DNA from: Sapria himalayana | Lineage: Eukaryota; Streptophyta; Magnoliopsida; Malpighiales; Rafflesiaceae | NCBI GenBank assembly: GCA_029783825.1 | Contig: JAREIK010001332.1 | Span: 558,001-622,000 of the forward strand | Length of the DNA stretch: 64,000 nucleotides | Reading direction: 5' to 3' | Part shown: positions 25,740-36,937 of the stretch, piece by piece | Layout of the letters: each line of letters begins with the position of its first letter | How positions within the stretch are numbered: the stretch's first letter is position 1 | Notes under the pieces: generated by a model | Told to the model about the DNA's origin: nothing | The model's input: the letters and a program-made list of their open reading frames with translations, nothing else | Database searches by the model: none | Translations under genes and position numbers: made by a program

Positions 25740-26168
25740 TAGAGGACTCAACTGGGCCGGACAGCTTGGGCACAGCATACAGCAAGGAATGGTTCAGAAT
25801 CATACATGGACGTACCGTAGGCCAGCCTACAGCATGACTTATATCATGCTAGGCTAAACTTTTTGACATGAGAAGTACAACATAGCACAACTGTCCATTT
25901 AGAGTGGTTTTGGCCTAGCTGGTCCACGGCATGTTCCAGGCTAGCCTATACCCAACCCAAGCTAGCCTAGAATAACCCAAGCAAGCTTGGACTGAACCCA
26001 AGCTAGCATGACCTAGCCTGACTTAGCTTGGCATGACCCAACATGACCCAATCAAAATACATGCCAAAAGATAATGCCGAATTGTCTATTTTTTAATTCA
26101 CGTGTCGGGGCCGAATTGTGCCGTGCCTCGTACAAGACAGAGCCGGCCCAGCCCGGTTGACACCTCTA
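25740..26168. mobile_element. Small non-autonomous hAT element (429 bp) inside CACTA 1
   Basis: The left end TAGAGGACTCAACTGGGCC mirrors the right end GGCCCAGCCCGGTTGACACCTCTA. The interior is rich in CTAGCCT/AGGCTAGC and GGCATG-type repeats. Flanking 8-mers do not match well (TAGAAGAG versus GGCTTGCA), so the insertion site has probably changed. No coding sequence. It relies on a transposase such as that of the hAT copies at 12133 or 62431. Confidence 0.75.
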
Positions 26169-26939
26169 GGCTTGCATTATTGTTTTGTTGTGTTTTGTTG
26201 ATATGTCCAACACTTCTCCCCTCTAGGTTTTTAAATCAATTGGTCATATTTAACACTTAGAGCAATAAACAACTGAGTGAGCTGTATCAATTTATCTATC
26301 ATTTTTAGACACTTCACTCGAGCTCCAATTAATATTTGATCTGATATGCAGGACAAAAATACCAAATGAAAACCCCAGGAGAATAATCACTGAATTGAGT
26401 GACGGTGTCAATTCTAACGCTTGATTGTTTTGACTCCCATTAGAAGAAGAGATTCACTTAAGTTTCAGAGAACGCATGGCCGATCCTAGAGATTACCAAA
26501 GGAAGCAGATAACTCAACTACGGCAAAATCACCAACAAACCCAGCACCAACATCACAAAATCACCATTGCTTGAAGGAAACATTACTAATTAAACTTCAC
26601 AAAATAGCAACACAACACACGATGCCGAAGATATGCTGCATAAGCCATGTACAACTCTACATTCCACAGTTCCTAAAATAAACCATGTAGAAACTAATAA
26701 CAAGAGTAATTGACTGCATTTTCTCTCTTTCAATCCCAATTTTCACTCCTTTTCAGCTTTTTATTTAGTCATGCCAAGCTACAAATATTTTTTATATAAC
26801 AAGGGTAGCCATTAAGCATCATGCATTTTGGTAACATATCTACTAAATTAACAATAAAGGGCACCAAGGGCTTGTCATGCAATGCGTAAGAATCTATTCA
26901 CTGAAATCATGTGCGAGAAAACAACCCATAGGACGAAGG
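26169..26939. other. CACTA 1 region with gene-like composition
   Basis: This stretch is less AT-rich than most of the window and lies upstream of the plus-strand TATA/ATG unit at 26940. It could be a captured promoter region. I found no coding exon in it. Confidence 0.35.
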
Positions 26940-27053
26940 ATATAAATAAGCAAAGTGAATTCAATCAATGAAGAAATGGAAAACGAAGCCATAGAGAAGC
27001 AGGCCGAGACTCTTCCACTCAACTCTTCCAGTTTGTTGCCAGTGCCATTTTAA
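26940..27053 (+). pseudogene. TATA box plus 25-codon start, possible captured gene 5' end
   Basis: TATAAATA at 26940-26947 is followed 29 bases later by an ATG at 26976 opening a short frame that contains IEKQAETLPLNSSSLLPVPF and a stop at 27051. The frame then runs straight into CACTA subterminal sequence. The ending resembles the N-terminus of plant SRG1-like 2-oxoglutarate-dependent oxygenases (LPVPxVQELA...), but only a few residues bear on this, so it is a guess. It may be a captured promoter and first exon truncated at the junction. Confidence 0.3.
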
Positions 27054-27393
27054 AATCTATTACTTATTTTACAAATAAAAAATACAAAACTAATTAGGTC
27101 CAAATCAATAAATTCAAAATTAATATTTTCATATCCATGACACTTATAAAAGTGACAAGGTTTTTAATTTTCAGCCCTTTATTCCTTGGCATTTTTTAAG
27201 GAGTCAAGAAATTTCCTAACCTATTAGTCTTAACAATGACACTTCTAGTAAGTGCCATAAAAATAGAAAACATGTTCCTAATAATGATGTTTTTAAAAAA
27301 ATGTCATGACATGTCTAATTACAAATAGAATAATGATATTTTCTGAAAACGTCAAGGAACAAAATATCATAAATTTGAAGTTTTGTTGTAGTG
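27054..27393. repeat. CACTA 1 right subterminal region
   Basis: Contains several imperfect copies of TGACACTT / AAGTGTCA and AATGATNTTTT-like units in both orientations, ending in TTTTGTTGTAGTG. It mirrors the array at 14447-14720. Confidence 0.7.
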
Positions 27394-28150
27394 AGTACTA
27401 AGAGTGTTGAGATGGAAACAAAGTATTTAAAGTACTTGTTCAGCATTTCAACTCTTTATTACCTCATTACCTACATAGATCTTAGGATTAAGATGGAATG
27501 GTATAGAAAATATTTTGACATACATATCCATATACATGAACCATGGATATCAACATGAAGGTTTTATTCATGCAAAATTGACTGACTTATTTACATATTA
27601 TAATACTAGGTATGGTAGTAGTTATAGCCAGGCTCCAAGTACTGACATAGATACCATATTCAGAGATGATAACTTCTTCATTCAATTATTGAGGGGGTAA
27701 TGATGGGGTGGTCGATTAAATAGGAGCAAGCTAACTTAGTACTTAGATACTTATTACTGCTAAATCATATCACATAATGATAATTAGAACCTTGATATTT
27801 TACTAAGATGGAAATCATATAAATTCACATATCCCATGTTATCTAAGATGACATGGAATCTACTAACTCATCTTATGTCTAGCATAGCATTGGTGTAAGC
27901 TTTTTTTATTTCAGCCAAAGTTATTTCAGATAGAAGATCAAGATTGTGGCAAGATATCATCGAGGCACTTGCATGCATGAAGAACTTAGAAGATTCAATG
28001 TTGGACATTCAGAATAGAGTGGGAGTGCAAGAGTTGCAGGCAAATGATAACTCGTGAGACTTGGAGGATATTGAGGCCACTACTAGTGATACTATCATAT
28101 GCTTACATGATAATGATGATTTGCATACAAACACTGATTAGTATTGAGAT
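27394..28150 (+). pseudogene. hAT transposase C-terminal part, decayed
   Basis: Continuation of the hAT transposase after the CACTA insertion. Readable segments are METKYLKYLFSISTLYYLIT with YIDLRIKMEWY (family pattern LDPRYKL), then KLTDLFTYYNTRYGSSYSQ, then the dimerisation domain with LDILLRWKSYKFTYPMLSKM and finally VISDRRSRLWQDIIEALACM followed by KNLED. These follow the usual order of the plant hAT C-terminus (W-W-K ... YP-x-L-S-x-MA-R-D ... S-R-x-x-L ... EAL-x-C-x-x-D). The frame changes several times. It ends shortly before the 3' subterminal region. Confidence 0.85.
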
Positions 28151-28798
28151 TGATTGTTATTTATTGATATTATATTTATTTTATGATTCTTATTTTCATA
28201 TGATATGATTCCCATTTCACATTAGATGCTATGATTATGATTTTAGATTGTATATTTTTTGTTATTATTGTTGTTTATCATTTTTATTTTATGTATGTCA
28301 CTTGGACCTTGATTAGAAATAAAATTTTTATTAAATTTTTTATTATACTTACTGTTATAATTTATGTATTCATAGTCTTATACTCATGCTTCATTGATAT
28401 TATGTATAATGTGTGTTGTATATATAATTAGTTTTTTATTTATTTTTATTTATTTTTATTTTTATTTATTTATTTTTTATTTTTATTTTTATGTCTCTAT
28501 GATGACTAGTCATCAGCATGTTGTGGAGGAGGTGGTGGCTGATGTAAGGTGCCTATGGTGGTGCGACCCACAAAACTAGAATGACCTAGCATGATCCATG
28601 ATGACCCAGCACATTAGGCATGAGTCTATCCAAAAACATGCTAGCCATGCCTTGCCAGGTTAGGCATACTATCATTCATGCCATGCTGGGCAGGGCATGA
28701 CTTCCATATTAGGTCATGCCTAACACGACATGGTAGCCTAACTCAACAACCCAAAAATAGGCCATGTCATTATTTGCATGACCAATTTGACACCTCTA
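28151..28798 (+). other. hAT element 1 3' untranslated and terminal region
   Basis: 28160-28500 is T-rich and includes a low-complexity run of TTTAT/TTTTTA at about 28434-28491. From 28560 to 28798 short CATGCC/GGCATG and CTAGCATG motifs mark the subterminal repeats, ending in TTTGACACCTCTA. Open frames at 28231-28579 are artefacts of the T-rich run. Confidence 0.7.
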
Positions 28799-29173
28799 AT
28801 TAATTGAGACTCAAAAAGAAGATGTAGAGATGAAGGAAATCTTACAAAAGTAGGAAATGAGTGAAGGCATTGAGTGGGGGCTATTCATTAGTGATGGGTA
28901 CCTATTTAAGGGAATGCTTAAATCACAAAGTTTTAAAAGAAGCACATCACTTCAATTTTTGAATTGATCTTTAAAATGTTTAAGATGTGCAAAAACATGC
29001 GAAGGCACTTTTGGTTTCCACGTGTGAAGCAAAATATGGTAGACTTTGTAAAGAAGTTCTAGGTTTGTCAAAAAGTGAAAGCTGAGCATCAAAAGCCTAG
29101 AGGATTGCTGCAACTACTACCTCTTGCTCAATTTAAAGTGTGAAGATGTAACATAAATTTGTCATGGTTTTAC
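28799..29173 (+). pseudogene. Outer Ty3/gypsy pol, piece 3: integrase zinc-binding domain
   Basis: The plus strand reads MCKNMRRHFWFPRVKQNMVD, FVKKF.VCQKVKAEHQKPRG, then LLQLLPLAQFK and, after a frame shift, EDVT and FVMVLL. This is the HHCC-type integrase region of gypsy pol (M-x-x-x-x-HFWWPGM-K ... C-x-x-CQ-x-x-KAEH-x-x-P-x-GLLQPL). One zinc Cys is lost to a stop. It starts right at the hAT right end and is cut by the LTR of element B. The integrase core resumes near 51480. Confidence 0.88.
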
Positions 29174-31420
29174 TATTACAACTTTGTTATAGCACCAAAG
29201 CTTATCATTTGTGACATGATCCCGAAAGATCATTTGTAGATTATTTCTCATCCAACAGAGTTCCACAAGTATGAAAGTTAATACAAGTAGTAAAGTAGAA
29301 TAATAATTTCATAAGGATTGTGTAGGTAGTTTGACCAACCAATAGTGAATTAACCACTGCTTAAGTTGAGTAGAAAGACTCTATAGTTGGCTTACTTCCT
29401 TGAATATTATGATATTTTCTATATTATTTGGGTAATATTGTGCTCTCTTGGGATACAAAGTAATTTTCATCCTTGGAATATTACTACTAAAGATGATTCT
29501 CTCATAGTTGTATCTTTGGTATTTCACAATCAAAATCATATGTCATTTATTTCATGAGTCATTTGCATGTCTACTCATTTTAAAAAATTTATTAAATACC
29601 CTAAAATAACTACTTTGAGTGTATATTTTTATTCTCTGATCTCAAATATATCAAAGATGTGAAATAAAGTGAAACTAAATACATTTTCACTTTCAACTTC
29701 ATAAACATTGTACTCATGAAAATTAATATATATCTTCTGATAAATCTTATCTTTGTAAGTCATACTAGAGGAAATGACTCATTTGGATGTTATCACGATT
29801 TGTGACTCATCCACTATGTGTGTGTCTCGTGACATACCTATTACCATCTACCATTACCAATACTTAACTCCCACACTATGATGAAATCCTATATTAGATG
29901 TTCTACTTAACTCTCACATTACTCAAAGGTTAATTTTTCTATAATATTCATAATGGATTAATCATAAATATGTTTGTGCTTTTGATTTTAAAAGTATCAT
30001 ACTTGCAACAATTAAACTTACCTCAATTTTAATTTTTCATTCATAAGTTTTTCTCACTCACTAAGATTAGAACATATTTCACTTTTTCTTATCATATGCA
30101 TTAGTCTACCATATGACATATCTATCACTGTCTACCTTGATCAATATACATAAACTCGTGATATTATAAAAATCTTAACTTTTAGTTCAAAATATCATCA
30201 ACATCCAAACTATGACATTACCATAAATATAAATATTATCATATCATATCATCAATACATGAGTACATAAAGACCAACCGTAGATCCAATTTAGCCTAAT
30301 ATTAAGGAAAAATATGTGATATATTTTTTTGAGTGACATCATGTAGATTTGATGGTCATCAATGAAAACTCAAGAGAGGATATGAGTCTCAAAACCTAAT
30401 CTCAAATAGTTATTACTTACATCTGTCTTGGATTTATCTCTAATTGGAGGTTAAAAGTTGCACATTGTTTGAAATCTAAGTTTCTTATCTCCTCTTTTTC
30501 TTGACTTAAGTATTATTTTTATACTCTGGGGATCCATGCAATTTTTTAAGTTGGAAGTCATGGCACTAGTTTGAGGTCACAAATTTATTATATCATTGAA
30601 TCTTTTCTAAAGTATGAAAGTCATGATGAGAATGAATATCACAACTCAAATAATTCCTCTTTTGAACATGATGACATGGTATTGAGAATGTCGTGACTAA
30701 GACAATTACTTTTTGGAATAAAAATTCATGATGATTGGAAATTCCATGTTAGAGTAATGCTCTCTATAGCACAAAGTTATGGTAAAAAATATTATCGCTA
30801 CTAATTTTACTTGGTGTTTTGGTTTTATATTGATTAATTCATGACATTGGAAAATACCATGACTTCTTATTCTAGAAAGGTACTTAGTTGTCATGATGTG
30901 AAAATAAGATCATGATCATGAATATGTTTTAAAGATAGTGTAACTATGAAAATAAGAAAATATCATGGCAATAAAGATTGTATAGCATAATAAAAATATT
31001 TTGTCAACTTGGTGGTAGAGTTGTGGCCATGCAAAAATTATCATGACTAGGTTTGTAGAGTTAGGACCAAGAAAGGATGTCGCAGCTACTCAATAATATT
31101 GTATGAGGTGTAACTAAGTTGTGACATGATAAATGTCATGGCTCTCTATCATTTTTCCCCCTTCCATATTTTCTCTCCACAAATTGTACAAATTCGATCA
31201 AAATAACTCCAATTTTATATTATCAATCATCAAATTCCTTTAAAATATACATTTAGTAAAATTTTTCTAATTGAAGCTCAAATATATATAAATATATTAA
31301 AAATACATACCAAATAACTAAAATAAGTTAGCACATGGATTGTTGAACTAACTCACACACTAAAAATATTATTCATTCTCAAGTAATAAATCTTTCTATA
31401 TCCATGAAAATCATCATTTG
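29174..31420 (-). repeat. 3' LTR of gypsy element B
   Basis: Matches 48552 to about 51475 along its length: for example GTGTAGGTAGT(T/C)T(G/A)ACCAAC near 29320 and 48705, CTCATAGTTGT near 29500 and 48950, and the shared ATAACTAAAATAA / ATGACCCAAATAA region near the end. It lacks the 830 bp GAGCTC-bearing insertion of the right LTR, so it shows the empty site near 30690. The second half is studded with GTCATGAC-like motifs. 31421-31737 beyond it is unassigned AT-rich sequence, possibly the 3' internal remainder of B. Confidence 0.7.
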
Positions 31421-31737
31421 CATTAATAAAATAAGAAGAAATACAATCCGCAAAAGAGTATCATGACTGTGTTAGAGTATCATGGTGATTGTTTTTTTTT
31501 GGTAATGGAATTGAAAAGATATTGTTATTTTATGTATGAAGCAATGGGTTCAATAAGTTTATTCATCAAATTGAAACCACCTACTTGGGTTGACTCATAA
31601 GAAGCATTATCTTTAAATTTATTAATTAAAATATAATTGGATCTCTAATTTAGTTAGTGCTTTCAGAAGTCCAGACAAGCTTTTTAGGATAGTTTTTCTC
31701 TTCTGCTTGTCATCCTAAATTTTTTTTCAACATATGT

Positions 31738-34700
31738 TGTTGTAACTTTTTTATGCTATTTACTTTTATTGGTTATACAATATCCCAAAAGCTTATTGGT
31801 GAGATTATTTCATCAATATAGATCCATAAATGCTTGGATCATATAAGTTGTAAAGAGGATTTTAATCTAGATATCGATCTCATAGGAATTCTATCAGCAA
31901 ATTAGATATTCAAGAGTAAGTTTACCCAATTCTTGTAAAATAGATAATTGAATTGTGGAATCAATTTTAGATTCATGAGTCTATACATTTCATTATAATG
32001 TATGGTTAAATTGACTTAAAATTATATTGTATTTGGACACAAAACAAAGGTTGAGTTATTATGTAATGGCTCCTTTCTCTAATATAACAGCATATAAGAT
32101 AGTTATCACCATTAAGTTCATCCCAATATATAGGTGTCAAACGGGTCATGCCGACCCAGGCCCAGCTCGGGCCCTACACGGTTCAGCCATACCTGGTTTG
32201 GCACGACATGCTATAGTGCCATGCTCGGGCCCAAATCGGGTACACCCTTGGATCCAGTCGTACTATGCTAGGCCAAGGAATTTTGGCCCACATGTCATGC
32301 CAGGCACGACAATGGTGCTTGGCACGTGGGCATGACATGGGTGACCTCGCACCGAGCATGATCATGATGGGAGGAGGATGAGCTGATGCTCGACATGTGA
32401 GGCTCAGCAAGGCATGGTGGGCATTAGAAGCATGACGAAGCCTATCGAAACCTTAATTTTAAAAAATTATTACCCCAACCTGAACTAGGCTAAACCAGCC
32501 TGAACTCGGGCAGATTTCGAACCACGAGCCAATGTCGGGCCTGACCTCTAAGGGACCATGTCGTGCTTGTCATGGCATGCCAGCCTGATTAGGCCCAAAT
32601 AAATCAAGTCATGCCGGCCCGGCTTGACCCATTTGACACCTCTATCCCAAATGGTGATCTTCTTGTAGTTGTCACATTGGTATATCACCACCAAGATAAT
32701 AAATTATCTTTACTCAAACAGTTTTCATAATCTCATACCTTTAAGGAAAACTCATCAATTGCTCTTAATGGCTACTTTCTATATACACTCTTATTTTTTG
32801 ACAACAAGTATCAAAAAAAACCAAGAATTAACATGCTTTGTAAGTATTTACATTTTTTGGCTTCAAAAGCATAATACTCAAATAATTAGCATTTTCTTGT
32901 CTTAAGTTTCGATGATAGGAACTATATGAGTAAAAATAACTCACAAGACTATCACCACCTTATGAGTCATAACATATTCGTGCATGTCTTGAAGATTACC
33001 TATCAGCATCCTCCTTGGTGATGATGTGACTCTCACTCTAAAGGTAAAACTCTTAGTGGAATATTCGATATAACATCTATCCCAATCGATAACCATGTCT
33101 TTTAAGACATGTATAATGGATTGATATGTAAGAGTATATTCATACTTTTAGCTTCATAAGTGTCAAACTCATAGTGATTAATATACACAATTTTTGGGTT
33201 TCAACATATAAGTTTATCTTACATATCATGGTCAAAATGATTGTCAATTTTTTCTTACTATATATGTGAGTGAGCCTCATAGTTTACTTGTCACTATCTA
33301 CCAAGATAATCTTGTGTAAACCTGCTCATAGTCAAAACTCTAGCTCATGTTCTATATAATTACCCATCTATCAATATCAAGAATACAACATAAATCAAAA
33401 CACATCTAATAATATAAAACCACTATCACATCACATAAACCAAGTTATATATACATGGATCACATTCTATTTTGATTGAAATTTTTAAATCTATCCTAGA
33501 GAAGGGGTTTTAGAGTCGTGTCCTCCAACTCTAGAGATTAGCATTAAGTTTTTCATTCTTAACTTTCTTGTTGAGTCTCTAAAGAGTGTCAAATTTGCCC
33601 TTAGGATATGGTAGCTACATCGTTGTTTTGCTTGTTGCATTAAGGAGAAAAAAGAATGGTGAGTCATTTAGAATTTCTTTTTCTTTCTCTATTACACTCA
33701 GGTAATTTTACATTACTTTAAGTTGGAAGTCAATGATTTCATAAGAAAACCATGATTTTGGTCTTTTACATTACTTTATGCCTAAGGATATGACTCTAAA
33801 CAATAATCCCGACTCTAGAATGTATCTCAATCTTAATCTAACTTAAAGTCACAATATTGCCCAATGACTATAACTTGGGCCTAATATCTCTATAAAACAA
33901 AGTTATAATACTGTAAAATGGCCATGGCTTCATGTGTTTGTCTTTCTTTCTCTTCATATAAGGCCATGGTTCTAGGAAATACTATGACATTGTGGATGGC
34001 CTCTCATATCATAATATTTCAATGACATGGGATAATGGTCATGACAATGACATTGGTCACTTTGTTCATTATATGATTATTGTGCTGAAAAATGGTTATG
34101 AAAATAAGAAGGCATCTTGTGTGTATTATATGGTCCTAATACTAGGAAATGGGTATGACACAAAAATTGACCATTTATATATCTCAAGTGTCCATGGTAC
34201 TATTAATGGTTGTGGTAATAGTTTTTACTTATCTCATATATCATATCATTGTGATGTGCAAAGATGTCATGGTACTACAAATAGCCATGATATAAAAGTC
34301 ACAACTTTGTCTTTCTTTGAGGACAAGAGTTGTGGCCTTGAAAAATAATCATACATGATTAATGTTCTCTAAAATATTTTGTATCCCAAAAGTCATGGCA
34401 TTGAATAATTGTCACAACTTTGGCCTGAGTAGTTATAGCTTTATATTTTTTTATAGCTCAAAAGTCATAGGTTTATAAAAAGGATGTGGTTATAACTTGA
34501 AACTATTGAGCTTTATTAAAGATAAAGTCATGTCGCTAGGACATGTCCATAACTTTTAACACTAGTAGGGTACTTAGTTGGTGTGATATAAAATTAATAT
34601 TGTATCCATTCAAAATTTATATGATTTGTTTGGCTATAATTTTGTAAGAATATCATAGCCACAAAAAATATATTACACAGTAGAAAGATTATGCTAATGA

Positions 34701-35069
34701 GTTAGTAGGATCATGACATATAAAGATTTTTACAACTAATAAGGTTGAGTTTCGACTAAGAAAAGATGTCAAAACTACGTGAGACTTTATACTCTACTTC
34801 TCAACCAAACACCTCCAAAAACATATCAATATTATAGTTATTTATCAAAATATGTCATAAATCCAAATTCATGAAATCAATCCATAAATATCTCATTTTA
34901 ATGCATGTACATCATCACAAATTATCAAAATATATAAAAATATTTAGTAGTTTAAACTTCAAACAAATTCACATACCAAAATGATTGCTCATTTGTCATC
35001 CCTAAGTAATAACTTCTCCCTCTATAATAAAAAAATTCTTCAACATCTCTAAGAATTTTTTTTTCTACA
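31738..35069 (-). repeat. 3' LTR of gypsy element A
   Basis: Plus-orientation start TGTTGTAAC and end TTTCTACA, paralleling TGTTGTGAC...CCTACA of the right LTR. Internal matches include CATAAATGCTTGGATCATA versus CACAAGTGCTTGGGTCATA, GTGTATAATGGATTGATAT in both, and GATTAGCATTAAGT in both. A 516 bp hAT element is inserted at 32129. From about 33700 the sequence is dominated by GTCATGAC/CATGGC-like units spaced by 15-40 bases. The open frame at 33992-34348 is made of these units and is not a gene. Confidence 0.78.
32129..32644. mobile_element. Small non-autonomous hAT element (516 bp) in the A LTR
   Basis: Ends TATAGGTGTCAAACGGG and ...CCATTTGACACCTCTA. The 8 bp flanks TCCCAATA (32121-32128) and TCCCAAAT (32645-32652) agree at six positions. 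The other A LTR has the uninterrupted site GTCCCAATGGTG at about 44015, a paralogous empty site. The interior is GC-rich with GGCACG/CATGCC motifs. The two overlapping frames here (32027-32410) are by-products of its low stop density. Confidence 0.85.
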
Positions 35070-35838
35070 ACTAGGTTTAAGTGTTTCAATATATTCAAGC
35101 GACTTCAAGTGGACATGTTGATAGTCATAGTAGGGTTTGAGATCTATGACTATACTTGTGATTCATTGGATGTGTTTAGTCATTTATGTAGTATATATAA
35201 ATATTTATTGTATTACACATGCAAACAAAAATTCAATTGCCTCTCAAGCAATACTATATTTAATGTCCATAGCTAGGTCACCAAAACATCTTTTTTTTTA
35301 TCAGAGATCTTTGTTGTCTATGCTAGATTCTCATTAAATTATTTTACCTCATTCTTATTTTTTTTTTATTTTGTTCTTACTTATAACTTTTAAAATATAA
35401 TGAGAAACATTTCAAAGTATTTGTTCAAATTTTCTTTTCTAAACCATTGTTAAAATGGAAGATTTATTAGAAACTTACTCTTAGCTACATTCTAATTCAT
35501 TTTTTAATCTCCATAGCTTTAGAAAACCTCTATTTTCTCTTCTATTTCTTTTTTTCTCTCATTCATATCTTTAGGTAAGATTTGGGCTTGCACTTTCTCT
35601 AGAGTTATTTAGCTTTGTTAAGTATCATGATATCATATCCTTCATCCTCTGAGCTCTCTTTAGAAGGGATCATGGCTTCTTAGAAATTTTTAGTTAGAGT
35701 CATGACTTTTGGGAAAGTTATAATATTATCAACCTCAAAAATTTAAGAATCTTCTTATTCAATGTACTACCTTTGTAGCTATTTCCTACATCTAAGTAAT
35801 ATAGAAGAGCAATTTTATGGATTTACTTCAATATCATT
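35070..35838 (-). pseudogene. Element A internal region, left part
   Basis: AT-rich sequence between the A 3' LTR and the CACTA insertion. At its right end, AGTGATATTGAGGTAAATCC-like sequence on the minus strand encodes a degraded continuation of the gag motif LPSD-IEINPR, which is broken by the CACTA element. Nothing else is readable. The open frame at 35137 is unassigned. Confidence 0.5.
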
Positions 35839-36490
35839 CACTACTAAAATTCACCGAATTACTGACTGATTATTTAGTTGCAATTTTGTTCATCGGTAAT
35901 TTTTTACCGATGAAAAATCAATCGGTAGGTAAATTACCTACCATTTACTGACCCTCTACCGACAAACATTCATCGACTATATTCCGATAATTTTCCGACC
36001 AAAATAATAATGTCGGTACATTGTCTCCAAATGGTTGGTAATTGATGACCATTTACAAACCATTCACAGACAAATAATTATCGACTAAATTATAACCATT
36101 TACCGACCAAGAGTAGTTTGTCGGTAAATGGCCTCCAAATGGTCGGTAATTACCGACCGACTATAGACCATTTATCGACAAATAATATCTGACTATATTC
36201 CAACTATTTTCTGACCAAAAACATTAGGTCGATAAATAGTCTCCAAATAATCGATAATTAGCGATAATTAACAGACCATTTACTAACAAATAATTTCCGA
36301 GTATATTCTAATCATTTTCCAACCAAATGCATTAGGTCAGTAAATGATCACTATATAGTCAGTAATAACCGAAAAAATTGTGACCAAAAAATGACCAAAA
36401 TCTTTTAAAATCATTGGTCGGTAATTAATCTTCAAAAGTATTACCGACCATTTGGTGACCTTTTACAGACCATTGAAATTAAAAAATTTT
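35839..36490. repeat. CACTA 2 left subterminal array
   Basis: About 650 bases with many copies of ACCGACCA, CGGTAATT and CCATTTACCGAC, in both orientations and a loose ~60-70 base rhythm (CATTTACCGACC.. then GTCGGTAAATGGTC). These are the likely binding sites of the element's TnpA-type protein. Confidence 0.88.
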
Positions 36491-36937
36491 GGTTAGTTTT
36501 TGGTCGCAATCAAATATTTTTTTTCCACTTTTGATTTAGAAATCTTGCTTTTGATATATATATACATTCAAATATATATTCAGATTATGCAATAAAAAAA
36601 TCCAATTAAATCTAGCAAACAACTATATATAATGCATTTTTAAATTAAATACATCAAGAAAAAATAAAAAAATAAAATCCAAAATCTAAGTTTAAGGCAT
36701 TGAAAAATAAATGTGTGTAATACCCTCAATCATCCAACCTAGTTTCATAATCATTATGCTGTGACGTATCTGATCCACATGGTGAGATGTCGTGTACTGG
36801 GGTAGAGCTGTCTATTGCTGTTAGTCATGATGCAGTTGCTGCAAGTGTTGATGTAGGTGATGGAGTAGATGCTATACTAGAGCATTATGCCAAACAATCC
36901 GAGGTAGATCATCATGGTTGAACTACAGTCCTCCTTC

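Larger units (their letters stand above)
14447..27393 (-). mobile_element. CACTA (En/Spm) element 1, 12.9 kb
   Basis: The left end reads CACTACAACAAAAAA and the right end reads TTTTGTTGTAGTG, its near-perfect reverse complement. The 3 bp flanks are AGT on both sides (14444-14446 and 27394-27396), the exact length of a CACTA target duplication. Subterminal regions on both sides hold short repeats around TGACACTT/AGTGTCA. Genes are read on the minus strand: TNP2 transposase (22961 down to about 19750), then a TnpA-like gene joined to a Ulp1 protease (19320 down to about 16040). Both are broken. The segment between TNP2 and the right end is long (about 4 kb) and includes probable captured gene pieces and a small hAT element. 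It sits inside hAT element 1. Confidence 0.93.
12133..28798 (+). mobile_element. hAT element 1, decayed and split by a CACTA element
   Basis: Left end TAGAGGTTTCAAGTGGGCC at 12133. Right end ...TTTGACACCTCTA at 28798, the reverse complement of TAGAGGTGTCAAA. The flanking 8 bases are TTTAATTG (12125-12132) and ATTAATTG (28799-28806), a 7 of 8 match and the length expected for hAT insertion. Removing the CACTA element (14447-27393) leaves about 3.7 kb, normal for an autonomous hAT. The gypsy integrase reading resumes right after the right end. Transposase remnants occur on both sides of the CACTA insertion. The family is the same as the element at 62431. Confidence 0.88.

Noticed and set aside
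28231..28579. Frames rich in Phe/Tyr/Ile
   Set aside because: Products of the TTTAT low-complexity run in the hAT 3' region.
32027..32410. Two overlapping open frames, one on each strand
   Set aside because: They fall within the 516 bp hAT element and its edge; the same kind of frames appear in other copies for the same reason.
33992..34348. 118-codon plus-strand open frame
   Set aside because: It is built from the GTCATGAC-rich part of an LTR and is not preserved in the paired LTR at 45300-45660.
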